Shown here in pieces: positions 31,272 to 43,648 of a stretch of 49,339 nt of DNA; the stretch's first letter is position 1; each line of letters begins with the position of its first letter. The notes below the pieces were generated by a model, which saw only the letters and a list, made by a program, of their open reading frames with translations, was not told where the DNA came from and did no database searches. The stretch is from Apostichopus parvimensis. Lineage: Eukaryota; Echinodermata; Holothuroidea; Aspidochirotida; Stichopodidae. A program made the position numbers and the translations under genes. The stretch is taken from the NCBI GenBank assembly GCA_000934455.1, contig KN882213.1, positions 46,048 through 95,386 of the forward strand, in the 5' to 3' direction.

Positions 31272-31592
31272 ATTAGAACTTCGCATTATTTGTGAAGTTA
31301 CAGACACATTTGAATTTATCTGAGTTTTGAATTTATTTAATTCTGAATTTATCAAAGTACCAGTCAACAAGTGCAAACAATGGCACGACAGTTTCGGCAG
31401 ATTAATTAAGAACTGTGTATCCTCTCTCAGGTTTCATAAGGTTTCACAAGTTAAACAACACATTTCTTGTAACTGTTATTGCGTGACGTGTGCCAGTAGA
31501 GTTGGGGAAGTGTTCAAATTTAAAGCAGGATAAGTACATGTCATTGAAATACATTTTGCGTACTAATTTTCTGGCGTTCTAAGTTAACGGCA
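31272..31592. other. Noncoding right flank of hAT-2
   Basis: No gene seen. It begins with the ATTAG duplication and runs into the first copy of a 160-bp repeat. Confidence 0.4.
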
Positions 31593-31755
31593 TGTAAACT
31601 AAACGCTTTACGTTGGCACAACCTTTGTAGCCTGGGCTTCACACTCCTCACAACTATTTAAATGAAAATCGCGAATGCGAAGAAGCCTATCTGTTTTTAG
31701 TATTTATCAAAGCAACATGTATATGTTTTCACATTTCCAGTTATTATTATTGGTT
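31593..31755. repeat. 163-bp direct repeat, copy 1
   Basis: From TGTAAACTAAACGCTTTAC to TTATTATTATTGGTT. A second copy lies at 32024-32183. A shorter word, GCGTACTAATTTTCTG, also recurs at about 31558 and 31757. Function unknown; it looks like a segmental duplication or a dispersed repeat inserted twice. Confidence 0.88.
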
Positions 31756-32023
31756 TGCGTACTAATTTTCTGTGCAGTTGCATCAAAAGAGCTCACCATA
31801 TGCACCCTGCTACATCCATTCAGAACTGTATGAAAAATTTCATCAGAACATATACTTAGTATTTACCATGTTGTTTTTTTACGTCCTTTTCTAAAAGCGA
31901 TTTCTCCAAACACGTCATCTTCCTTGAATTGGGTTTAACGTTAACACTGTAATTTGGTAAGCTGCCAAGAAGAAATTGTACTATCAGTGTATTTTGTTAG
32001 TATTGCACTCAATAATTTACGGT

Positions 32024-32183
32024 GTGTAAACTAAACGCTTTACGGTGGCACAACCTTTGTAGCCTGGGCTTTACACTCCTTACAACTATTTAAATGAAAA
32101 TCGATAATGCGAATAAGCCTGTTTTTAGTAGTTATCAAAGCAACATGTATGTCATTTCACATTTCCAGTTATTATTATTGGTT
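32024..32183. repeat. 163-bp direct repeat, copy 2
   Basis: About 160 bp that mirrors the copy 430 bp upstream with roughly 90 percent identity by eye, including AGCCTGGGCTT and AACTATTTAAATGAAAATCG. Confidence 0.88.
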
Positions 32184-32339
32184 CTTTGTGTTAACATGGG
32201 AACCTATGCAGTCAAGTCGGCGTATGTATGTGTGTGTATGTGACGCATTGGAATGCGAGGTATGTGGCGCGATAACTCAACAACTGAGTGATCAATATTT
32301 CTCATACTTGGTGTGTACGTGTATCATACTGAGTAGATG

Positions 32340-33600
32340 TGCCCTATTGTTTTTGATGGTGGTCAAAGGTCATTTGGGACCATCAGAGGCAATAAAGTGA
32401 ATTTCTTTAAGCAGCTGTAACTCGGTGTCCGTTGTTCTAACTGTAACATAGCTTTGGGATAAGATAGATTGGTAGGAGGTGGAAATATTGGTACATTAAC
32501 CGAATTTATCCGAAAGGGTGAAAAGGTCAAAAAGTGATGTTTTATTGATATCTCGCAAACGAAACATTTAGGGGGATGGCATAATGGAAAGTTGTGTTCT
32601 TCGATGTGAAATGCATCCGAAGACCTACTTTCATCTCATTTGAGATTTCGGGCTTTTGATGTTTGGATTCGTGTTGTTGAGGCGAACAAAAAAGACAATT
32701 ACACTACCCTGGTATGATGCCCCTAACTCAAGTTATTGACATTTTATAAATTGAGATCAGAAGATCCGATTGACTTGCCGTTGTTTTGAAATTAGGTTGT
32801 TGACGTTCACCTTGTCGAAGGTCCATTTTTTTACAAACAAGGGGCATTGTTTAGGAGAACTATCGACTTACAAATTTGTATCAACCGAACTTCAATATAT
32901 GATAAACACTAATGAGTGTTATTATTTAAACCAATCTCCAGCAAATTCTGACCTCCCTATAGACTGAAGTTTTTGGAGTTCAAAGTGTACAATTTCAATA
33001 AAAATAACAATATCTCTAATAATGTGGTAAAAGCCATTTTTTTGGTCAATGTGATAAGTCAGGCCAAAATTATTTACACCTTCTTAAAGGTCACTTATGG
33101 TCACAAACTGTTTTGCATTAAACAAAATTCTAAACCTGAACATGGATTAATATGACAAAGCCATAATTTGAAATATGACAAAGCCATAAGTTTTCAACAT
33201 GTTGTGCTAGTAGTGCGCTGAAAATTCCTAGGTTAAGTCAAAAAAAATTTGAAAAGGTCACTTAAGGTCAGAAGGCATGTTTTTGATAAATAGTGCAATA
33301 TCTCATGACATAGCAATTTATGAAAGCCACAGACACGTACCAGTATTGTGCGAACATTTTGTAAGTCCAAGATCTGGGAAATGTCATAGGTAAGGATGAA
33401 AATATTTGGACCATGTTTAAGGTCATAAAACTATTTTTCTGATCAAATAGCTCATCACAAATTAATGTAATAAAAGCAAATTCTTAGATATGATGCACTG
33501 GTAGTGTGCCCAAATTTCATGTACTTAAAAGTCACTTAGGGTCTGAAAAGTGATTTGTAATCATAATAAAACAGTGTCTCACAATTACAGAGTAATGAAA
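32340..33600. repeat. Degenerate ~160-bp tandem repeat with AGGTCA half-sites
   Basis: Blocks containing AAAGGTCA, often doubled (GGTCAAAGGTCA at 32361, AGGTCACTTATGGTCA at 33088, AGGTCACTTAAGGTCA at 33255), recur at about 160-bp spacing, together with an AATATCTC word (about 33007, 33297). Copies are heavily diverged. GGTCAAAGGTCA is a perfect DR1 nuclear-receptor site, but within a repeat that may be incidental. No ORF of substance. Confidence 0.6.
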
Positions 33601-33616
33601 CTTATAACAGATTCAG

Positions 33617-33919
33617 CAGTGGAGGTGCCACAGGGGCATGAGGGGGCATTTGCCCTTTCAGATTTTTTCCCTTGCTCCCTCTGTTGTCCCTTCCCCACTC
33701 TGATCTGGTAATAATGTAAAAAAAACTTAGAGGTATATGTCAAATTTGTCCAATTGATAGCACCATTTTGCATCTAAGCCATTTTTACTCGCAGAAAAAT
33801 GGGACACCCCGTCCCCTTCACCCCACCCTCATATAATTGCTTAAATTGGGCCCCTCGAAATCAATGTTGCCCCCAGGTTGCCCCCCCCCCCCCGTTTACT
33901 TAGGCTGGTGCCGCCACTG
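33617..33919. mobile_element. 303-bp hAT-type MITE
   Basis: Left end CAGTGGAGGTGCCA and right end, complemented, CAGTGGCGGCACCA (11 of 14 match). Flanks AGATTCAG (33609-33616) and AGATTGAG (33920-33927) match at seven of eight bases. A 13-base C run lies near the right end. No ORF. A non-autonomous hAT element. Confidence 0.85.
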
Positions 33920-34181
33920 AGATTGAGATATATATATCTATATATTCTATATATATCAGGCCTCGACAAATACGGTCGCCAACTTATCAATGGCGAGTAG
34001 AATTTTGCGACTGGCGAGCAAAAAATGCATTACGCTCGACATTTTGGCGAGTGGCTCATTCGCTCACTGTCTTTATACGATAGGCTTATTATTAACTTGT
34101 GAGCCAATCCACAAAAGGCCCAATGTTACACATAACAGTAGTACTATCAAGAGGACTGTTACAGGTACTAGTATGTCCTAA

Positions 34182-34304
34182 CATGGAGGTAAAAACAGAT
34201 TTACCTCCATGGTCCTAAGGAACAGCTCTGTTCACCAGCTCGAAAGTAATTTTATACTAATCGCTCAAACCATGGAGGTAAAACAGACCTCCATGCTCAA
34301 ACTA
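34182..34304. repeat. Two CATGGAGGTAAA hairpins
   Basis: CATGGAGGTAAA and TTTACCTCCATG pair around a short loop at about 34182-34211. A shorter version with GGAGGTAAAACAGACCTCC lies at 34272-34304. A third related hairpin lies at about 36836-36864, outside the proposed hAT-3 end. No gene context explains them. Confidence 0.65.
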
Positions 34305-34639
34305 AATGATGCACGATAGGTGTAACCGTAATGGAAAACAGCAAATGCGTAACGACAACTCAAACAGGGGAACCTTGTGTGTACGATCGGTACAAATGAA
34401 AACAGTTGTCAGTAGGTTAACCACTATCGCGCGATAAGGCCTACCTTGGGATAAAAACATTGTATCCCAATTCACAAGTGAGTAATATGAGGCATAGATT
34501 CGGCTTTTGTCCACAAACTTTCAGTTCTGTTACCAAATTGTTGACCCTTATTATGGCCAGCAAGAAAAGACGAAACTTTGAATTCATGGGGCGTTTAAGA
34601 ACTTGGGAGGATGGCTGATCATTGTAGTACTTTGCTGCT

Positions 34640-34734
34640 AAATGATCAGAACAACCCAGATGACTTTGAAGAAATAAAGGAGCAAATTAAAAAAGAGTGG
34701 GCTCAACTCAAGTCAGTGGCAAAAATATTCCATT
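34640..34734 (+). pseudogene. Possible hAT-3 transposase fragment
   Basis: One frame reads DDFEEIKEQIKKEWAQLKSVAK, resembling the region before the dimerisation domain in KIAA1586/ZNF862-type hAT proteins (an EW-x-LK pattern), then a stop. It lies 0.9 kb upstream of the clear dimerisation fragment. The assignment is weak. Confidence 0.3.
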
Positions 34735-35644
34735 AGGTCCCCTATCCCAGCTTGTAATTCAGGAAGGCTGTGTCATGCCCTTTAATATATTTATAGTTTG
34801 CACCTGTTAGTAATTTAGTGTACTTCATCCATAGTTGGAGAGCTGTTCTGCATATACGGTCTCAGGGGTCACATTAGTCCGGCCATTGTGCGACATTCCT
34901 TTCTGTCTATGATCGTAAAAGCTGTCTAAGGTCATATTTGAGATTTTCTCCCTCAGCTCTTCCTGCAAGTTTTACATTAGTTCAGTTGTTTGTAACAGTT
35001 TTTTTTAGCAGCTTATTCACTGCAGTGTCCAGTTTTGTGTATTGGTGACAACACTGTTTTGTTCGCCTATCAGCCTCTCTATTGTGTTTACAGTTTTTGT
35101 GCTGGCAAAGTAATAGTTCGTGAGTACTCGTTGTTTTGTTTATTCTCTTGATTGTAGGAAATTACCTGTTACTGAGGTGTCATCAATTGTTTAGAACGTT
35201 GACCACATATTACGAACATTTAATCACCTTATTTATCGGCAACTCAGTATGTACCAGTAGAGCACAGTCACATGTTATGTGGTTGCTCACCGTTTAAATC
35301 ACATGGTTATCAAGTCTTTGTTAGGTATCGGATCTAACAGTATAATTCCTGAATTTAATGAATTTACTTATTTAGCCTTTGTAGTTTCTATTTTCAAGTT
35401 CATGGGTGTTATCGGATAGATCGTTATGTTAATCAGTTGTAGTATTGCTATTAGAGGTAACCTACTTTACTCTCGTCTCTTTCTTACTCAATCATAGTTG
35501 CTATACTCATCATAACCGACCTTGTTAGCACGTCACTTTTCTGAGTACATTCATTATCGTATTTAGTTTAGTATTAATCTCGTAAAGCTGTAGTATTATT
35601 TTGAATCATTTATCTTTTTTAACAGTTTTACCACATAAATACAA

Positions 35645-35956
35645 GTGGGAAAATTCAGAAAGCTACATCTGTCTTTGCCTCATTTTTGGTTAGCTGGCTG
35701 TCTAACGAGCATATTCAACGCGAGTGAGGGCAGCACAGGCTGCAACTATCCTCTGTTGTCTGAATTATTTAAAGTAATGGTGGTTCTGCCATTGAGTTCT
35801 GCAGCTTGTGAAAGGGGATTCGCAACCGTCAATAGAATGGAAACTTCCCAAACAACACTTCTCTTGCCCCAGACTATAAAGGCTTTAACGCAAATTTCTG
35901 AGAATGACCCGTCCATAACAGATTTCAACTCTAGCACATCAATTGACAAGAGGTAA
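35645..35956 (+). pseudogene. hAT transposase dimerisation fragment
   Basis: About 100 codons open from a GTG. Core: YPLLSELFKVMVVLPLSSA, then ACERGFATVNRMETS and ALTQISENDPSITDFN. This is the C-terminal hAT dimerisation region, with the Glu of ACERGF as the catalytic third acid, most like ZNF862/KIAA1586-type hATs. No catalytic Asp motifs were found upstream. An isolated exon or remnant. Confidence 0.85.
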
Positions 35957-36736
35957 TTTTCCAGCAAAGGGCTACGTGACACCGACGGATATCGATCCCC
36001 AAACGCAACATCAAAACGCAGATTACCACCAACGAGCGACTCATTAGATGAAGAACTAGTTTGCCAATCCCCCCCCCCTCCCCCACCCAATCCGTATCTT
36101 CGAACGACTCAACTTCATTCAACACCATCATTTATTCATTTTCCTAAAGATAAGTAAGCAAGCAGTATTCGCGGGGGGAAAATAAGAAGAAAAAACGCGT
36201 ATTTTCACAAAAAGTATTACAATGTCACTGCTCTCTGAGCTTTGTGGTTTCTTCCTTCATCAACAACAGTAAATGTATATATTCCTATAAGAAAGTTTAT
36301 TGCAGTCTGTAACGTGTGCCTGTTTACTATATATGTACCTTAAGTTAACACTAAGTTAAGACACTGGAAGAGTTTGTAATTCAGTGCACCCACCATGCTT
36401 ATCTGTGTTAAGAAGCTATAATAGATACTGAAACTGGAAATCGCTGTGTTTGCATTCATTTAGCAATTATAGTCAAGTTCAAATCGCATTTTGTTCAACG
36501 ACCAATGTCAATGGGAGATAACTGTGTGAAAGCGGTCACTATTTTGACGTGCATTATGTACGGAGATTTTTCAGGTGCGGTGACTTTTTACTAAGTGTAG
36601 TGATAGGAACTGATGAAGGGTACAAACGTAAAATAGTAAATTTTGCCCAAATAACATTACATATCTTGGAAGGAAGAACAGGAAGATTATTGGATTAAAT
36701 ATTAGCCCCCAAAAAATTTATAGTTCTCGAGACCTG

Positions 36737-39700
36737 ACAAATGAAAGCTGCAAGTCGGACACTCAGTAATCGATCGATAACAAAAAGAATTGTCAGTTCC
36801 AAACGTTATCTTAACTTGTTAACGATACTTACACCATGGAGGTAGAACTGTTTTCACCTCCATGCTTACATATACACTGATGCAGTAGTCTGCTGTCATG
36901 TCCAGTAAAAGTTATACATGGTCAGCCATGCCATTGCTTATTTTTTTGTGGTCACTTTAACAAAGCAAGTCCTAAACAATGCTCACATTGTTTCACTTTT
37001 TTATATTTTCATAAATATCATGTTTTGAACACTTTTCACGAACCACAATTTAAGTAGATCGTTTTTGCTGTAAACAACTAATCGTAACACTATACGGCGA
37101 TATCCTTAGTTAGCAGACCTCTCAACCTGTTTGACACAAAAATAGGGAGAGTAACAATTTTTAGGGCCCAAAAATAGGCAGCATAAGGGGAAAATAGGGA
37201 GGTTGGTAATTTTCAACTGAAATGATATAAATACTTATAAATAGGTAGTCTACAGTACCGCTCACGTATAACTGAACATGTGTACGCGCACATGATCGTA
37301 TAAAGTCGTATAAAGAAGTAGCCTACAATCGCGTATAAACTCGTTGACAAACAAATTGCCGCGTAGACACCTCGTATAATCCCTCTACGAGTTTATATGC
37401 AGGAAATGCTATTGCGCTCAATGAAAAGGGATTAAAGTCGCCGAAGGAATGACTGACATTTTTTAAACAGCCGTTTTTTAGATCGTAGTTTAAGACGTGG
37501 TATTCACCTAGCAGCGAAGCGGACGCAGGTAAAGTGTTTGCCGGTGTGACAGTACAGAGTGTCTCCCTGTACAAAGTGTCCGCGGTTACACTCTGTACCA
37601 GCACATTTAGTCCGGTCGGACATTATCTGGTGAAAATTTTTTCCCACCTCACAGCAAATATAGCCCGCCGGACGAAATGTCCTGGTACAGAATGTCCGCA
37701 AATACTTCATAGCATATTTTGTCCCGCATAAAATTTGGGCATTTCGACATTCAAAGGCAATAAAGTTCATTATATCAATAATTAGAGTAGATGCACATAT
37801 AGTTAGATGTTACAGGAAATAAATGAGTCGTTGTGCGTTGCTGCAAAACAAAATATAGAAGGGAAAAAAGAAGAAATATTAACAAGTCTTCCATCTATAA
37901 AAGATGTTAATTATGTTTTTGTTGTGATTGCTGCTATTTTATCCTCCGTATATGTTGAATTCGGCCACTACATTGCGTTCATAGTAATCTTTACAGAGGG
38001 AGAGATCGCATGAACCTAATTTCCTCCCCCACGGAGGGCGGGTACGGGATAGGGCAGGCAACCAAAAATGATAATTGCAGAGGTCAATGATTACGGACTT
38101 AAAGGAGTTCAAATTCATTGTAGCCGTATTTCCCCAACACACAGTGGGTAAGATTTGGCAATTATGGTAACTGTACTTCTTAGGCCTACGAGAGTTGCCT
38201 AGCCAATATGAAATGTCATCCGTGCGTAAAGCTCATTATAGGACGGGCAACGAAGGTTTTTTTCAAGTTACATCCTAAACGGAATCGGCAAAGCTGTATA
38301 CAACACTCAGGCCCATACACATAATTGTTAGTGCAAGGATGGGGGAGGGGGAAGAGTTGGGATGGTAAGTTATCGATTTGTGTCCTGGCGATGGGTCTTC
38401 TTATGTCCGTGACCTATATGTGATGAGTTCCAAAATATTTTTGTTTGCTAATAACAACCCTCAAGTAGCTGGAAGATACTTCTCTGATCTTGAAAATGTC
38501 ATCACTTGCCCCAACCCTCTGACACCTATTTATTGACTTTCATTACTACTTTATTGTTGACTTTTTACACTTCCTTATTTTTGTCACTTAATCGTCGAGT
38601 CAAGGTTTTCTCCCTCTCAACATTCCCACCACCCCCTGCCCCCTAAACCCTGTTGTGATGGCCATGCGTGAAGCAAATTTTCATTTGTAAAGACAAATGG
38701 CATTCCAGGCAATTCCAGTGATAAAGGTTCGTTCTTTCTAATTATGAATTTTTCTTAATGGACAAAAGTGCTTCAAATTAGAAAAGATATATTAGAACGA
38801 TATCCTGTTCAAAGGAGCTGCAAACATACAAGAAACAAAAACATAGCCAAACAAGGGAAAGAATAAAGCAAATAGAACAGAGCAGGTTGCAATATGCAAG
38901 ATTTTTTGTCTCATCATGTTTCTCACACTTTAAATATGTTATTCTTGTACAGATAAGTTTGTTCAAAGAAAGTTAATGAAGTAAAATTCAAAACATGAAA
39001 TTGGATGATAGTCATGCACAAACACAATATTCTGAAACTATATCAGACTAGGCAAAGAGTGAAAAAAAGTTTTTACATCGGATCAGGGGGGTAGGAGCCG
39101 GGGGGGGGGCTGTCTGTACATGCTATTTTTAAAATGACATCCCATATCTTTTTGTAGCACGGTTAACAATAAACAACCTCAATAATATATATTTAAGTAA
39201 TATGGCCGGTGTGTATCGGTTTATAGCATAACGAGTGATGGTTGTGGAATCAGAAAGTGCCCATCTGATGTTGTGTGCCCACCCTCACTTCCTACCCCCT
39301 GCATGGGATAATTCATGAGGAAATGTAAGTGAATGATGACTCCCCCCTTTGTAGTTCTAATGCAACTAAAGATAATCGATGCTTTCTAGAGCATCCTTCA
39401 AGAAGGGAGGTTTTACTTCATTAGAATGAGATAATAATGTCCCCCCTTCGTTTAACCATAGCATATACTGTCCGCGAGACAGTCTGTACCATCTGGCCTC
39501 GTACAATAGGTCCGGGGAGACCAAATGTACTGGTAAATCCAGTATAAATTGTCCTAGTGGGACTAGGACAGTATTGACTGAAAATGGGATATTTTCGAAA
39601 GTTTGTACTGCTACACTGGCATAGAACTTAACTGTTTTCCGTCGTATACAAATAGCCTACATGGGAACTGCACACATATGGTACACCGCGCCGCGTATAG

Positions 39701-39990
39701 AAACAAGTCAAAACTTGTGTATATTAAACTGAGTGCACCACGGCATATGCACAGTGCACGCCGTTCTACTGTACTGTATTCAGGACTCGACCACGGCCAA
39801 CGTACAATAACGACCTTGCGCTAAGTCCGAGAACTGACAAAGCAGCTTGCTGTTGGTTGAGAGTCCCGCACAGCACTGTGTCAGTCGTAACGTGTTTGTA
39901 AACAATGAATATATTTTTAGATTACACTTATTATGCGAATATACGGAAAACTAATGCGGCCATGACAAAAACAATAAAAAACCATGGATA
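36737..39990. other. Noncoding with palindromic TGTCC repeats
   Basis: No gene recognised. Two areas, 37540-37700 and 39465-39570, share words such as TGTCCGCG, CTGTACCA, CTGGTACA and GGTCCGG in alternating orientation, suggesting copies of one MITE-like family. Poly-G lies at 39100-39109. ORFs of 60-93 codons have no family signature. Confidence 0.4.
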
Positions 39991-39994
39991 CATA

Positions 39995-40195
39995 TAAAAG
40001 ACAACATTTTTACTAGGAAAACAACATATTTACTAGGAAAAAGAACATTGTAACTACCAAAAACCAAATTTTTACTACGAAAAACTATATTTTGTAAAAC
40101 GAAAAACACAATTTTTACTACGAAAAACTACATTTTCACTACGAAAAACTACATTTTTACTACGGATTTTTTTTCGGCTAAAACGAAAAACCAAA
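39995..40195. repeat. ~21-bp minisatellite ACTACGAAAAACTACATTTTT
   Basis: Roughly nine degenerate copies of ACTACGAAAAACTACATTTTT and shorter variants (ACTAGGAAAACAACATA). Strongly A-biased on this strand. Function unknown. Confidence 0.8.
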
Positions 40196-43100
40196 AATAC
40201 AGTTACATATACCGACTATAGATAGACATTAACATCACTCAAATACTGTACGATACCGATTGGGCCCAGATAGCTGATATGTACTCGTGTTTTAGGCTTA
40301 CGGTTCATGTACAACAGCACCGTTACTACGAGCCTGCATTCACAGCATAAAGTATACGCGCGCAAGGAAAACTTTTGTTCTGAGCGATCGATGGCGGAGG
40401 TAAGAAATTTGTTACACTCATTATGCTCTTCAATACTGGAAGGCCTAAAAGTTGTTAATATGCTACTTGTCAGACTGTCTTTAACTGACACAGGATCCGG
40501 TATTGTGTTAAGCTAGGCTGTAGACCCAAGGCTAGGCCAGGATTGTGTGCACTGAATGTCACTTAATTATGATTGACAATTGAAGTATACTTTCATGGAT
40601 TGACCAACCTACTTCATGACCTATGCAGTCGTGGGAGTCTTACAGTGTGGCTATGTATCCAAAACTACTGTTTCAGTTTCAATGCTTCAGCTAAGTTTGT
40701 CATGTTATGATTTCAGACTTGTGGAATAATATGTTATTGATTGTGATTTGGCAATGGGGTCTACGTCAGGTACAATTACAGCTAAGAATGAATACTAAGA
40801 ATTTCTAGTATAATACTATAAGCACAGTCCACATCTGCTTATTTAGTAAATTAGGATTAGCCTACATTATAGTAATGAATTTTCTGACTATTTTGTATGG
40901 TGTATAAGCTAGTCCTTAAAGTTTAAACCCTTTCCATCTTGAGATATCCCCACATCTTTGCTTCCATCATCTTTGCTTCCATCATCTTTGCTTCATCAGG
41001 CTAGATAGATCTGGGGTCTTCATACACTGCAGAGTGCCATACAAATCCAATAGTTAAAGTTGTCTGTACATGAGTGAAGATTTTTTCTATATTAAGTCAT
41101 ATGACAGTTCCCTTAATGGCTACGCACGCCATCAACACTTCAAGCTCATATATAGAAACAGTAACACATAGGCCTAAGTACAGTAAGAGAGGAGAGGGTG
41201 TTCTGCAAATTAGCAATAACATTTTACTACCACATACATGAAGCTTTCTTGTGGCATGTAAATGACATATATTTGAGTAGAAGAGGAATTGCAAAACATG
41301 TTTAAGTTTTTCATATAGTACATGTGCCATCTTAATCATCTAACCAAGGTCGCCATACTTGCTCCAATACTGAAATTTATAAACCAAAAATAATGTAAGT
41401 AATTCAAGACAAGACCCGTTGATCTGCTTTACATGCTTTTTTGCATAGTTCAAGGAAAAAACATCTCACACTAAGTTTGTTAATCTGATAATGCATTCAA
41501 CACAGTACCATAAAACTATTGCATGTACAGCCCTCCACTGCTGTATAATTCTCAAGAAGAGTAGTAATGCCAATGAAACTACAGTAGATCACCTGTTTTC
41601 CAAGTTTCCGTCCTCTTAGTAATGCATCTCAAGTACATGTTTTTATACTGACTAAATACATACAAGTATAATTTTCTTAATATATGAATATATCTACTTT
41701 AGTTACTGTACGTGTTTATTTCTTTTCGGTTTTTTCTTATCTATCTGCCTGGAAAAAAGAAATGCCAAAAAAATTATGTGGCAATGTCCTTGAGCTTCCC
41801 CGCACTTACGATAACTACCCCCAGTTTCGATCAGAGTTCTTAAGCATTTTGAAATGTTGTGTGTGGGATATGGATATTGTGTAAGGAACGAAGTTTTCAA
41901 AATTTTCCAGTGTTATATCCTGTAGGATTTCATATCTCAGTTTCGAAACATATCTTATATTTTTACCTCTTTATATACAACTATTTTGTTACCTCGTGCA
42001 GTCCATTTTGATTCAACTAAGTTTTACAGGGAACTGAGAAAAGCATATACCTGTCAATACAGTGGTGCTATAATGAAATGGCACCATACTGTGACTGTTC
42101 ATCTTAAGCTGTGAATTATTTAAAAAAAATTTGGGCATGTGAACTCATCATGCTCTTTAATGTTTGCAGGTGTTTATATTCTTTCTTTTGAACATTGTTT
42201 GGCTTTATCAGAGAATTTGTGAAAGGTATTTTGTATACATGTCTGAATGTTTGATTTACATTAGAGATGCTGTACAGTTATTGTAGTCTCTTGTTCATAT
42301 TTTAATTAGGTTAGCTGTTATATATACTTGTCGTTTTGATGTTTGATTTTTGAATGTTTATCTGTTTGCTTTTTTATTCTATTAAGCTATGAATTTGCCT
42401 CTAATTTTGTTGTTGTATTGGATTGAGAGCCATGGTGGAAGAAATTAACATAGTCTTGAATCAGTGTAAAGCTGTTGTGGCCAAGTATCGTAAGGCCCTC
42501 TGGGGCTCCATGTAAGACACTGCATATTAAAAAGTACACGTCTGGGGGGGGGGGGTATGCAAGACTGTAATATAATATTGCTGTAATTCTGTGTTACACT
42601 AACAAATATGGTTGGCTTTCTTGGAAGTGCCGAAAAATGTGTGACTATGACAAAAAATATCAGCGTAAAATGACTTATTTAGTTATAGAAAGCCTCTTGA
42701 AACATAGGCCTTGGCAGAATTTATCAGCTTTAGTTATTGTATTGTAAATAGCTCACCTTGATGGAGGTGGAATCACTTGGTTGGGAAGATATAGAAAGTC
42801 CTATTTATTTGACTGATCCACAAAGTAATACAGGTAGCATTACTGATAATATTGTTCCAGTTTTAATGTAACTGTACAGGTAGACAGGTATTCTATATGT
42901 TAAGACAGAATTTTTTCAAGCTCTCAAGTCACTTCTTTGGTAAAAGACAGTCTCAATTAATTGGTCAAGTGAATATGATAGTGATCTGTGGAAAGCATCT
43001 ACCTCCTAACTTTATGACAAATATATTGTGTATCCTGACATGTGTTTACATTTGGCTACTAAACATTACAGGTGCTACAGTCACATGGCACTATATCATG

Positions 43101-43585
43101 ATGGTTGTTCTTTGGTTTGAATTTTTATTATGTTCACTTATTTTTGTGTTTTTATTATATTCCTCATTTTAACCTTTACGCATAATGCATTTTCATTTCT
43201 GGCAATGGACTGTACGTGTTCACATTTCAACCAAAGCATCCGAGAATATGTGAACAATAGCTTGTGTGGATGATATATGGCAAGAGCCTTCATTAACAAA
43301 CATGGCATATACTGTTGTGACATGTATCTTACTCGAAGTTTTCAGTTTTTTAGCTGTAATATACCTGTTATATGTTTAAGTTTTTGCTAGTATATAAGTT
43401 GCCTCTAATTCTTTTACTATAGAGTAGTGTATGTAGTATTGGTTTGAGAGCCAATGTGAAGAAAGAAATCCTTCATGTATGTATGTATATGTTATATATA
43501 TGATATAAATATGATATATATATATAAAGCACTGGATTGGGGCATATGTTCACACCCTTCTAATATATATGTTCGAGGGGATGGA
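40196..43585. other. Long AT-rich stretch without recognised genes
   Basis: A three-copy repeat of CATCTTTGCTTC(C) lies at about 40950-41000. Two places, about 42390-42440 and 43400-43460, share TTGCCTCTAATT and a GAGAGCCA-GTG-AAGAAA word, a weak direct duplication. Nothing else that I can name. Confidence 0.4.
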
Positions 43586-43648
43586 AGGTGGGTGCGAGGC
43601 GGTGGAAGGTCAACGGGATGGGGTGGAAGGTGCGTGCGAGGCGGTTTC
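43578..43648. repeat. Small G-rich tandem duplication
   Basis: GGTGGAAGGTGCGTGCGAGGCGGT is present as two close copies (one with a mismatch) at the 3' end side of the CR1-like LINE. Confidence 0.6.

Larger units (their letters stand above)
33957..36736 (+). mobile_element. Candidate third hAT element (hAT-3), decayed
   Basis: The left end CAGGCCTCGACAA and, at 36724-36736, the complement of CAGGTCTCGAGAA would be inverted termini of about 13 bp (two mismatches). The left end continues CGGTCGCC...GGCGAGT, a pattern I associate with hAT elements that carry ZNF862/KIAA1586-like transposases. The dimerisation fragment at 35645 lies between them on the plus strand. Flanking 8-mers do not match, so the borders are tentative. 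Confidence 0.45.

Noticed and set aside
33949-36744. 8-bp target duplication for hAT-3
   Set aside because: ATATATAT at the left and ACAAATGA at the right match at only four of eight bases.
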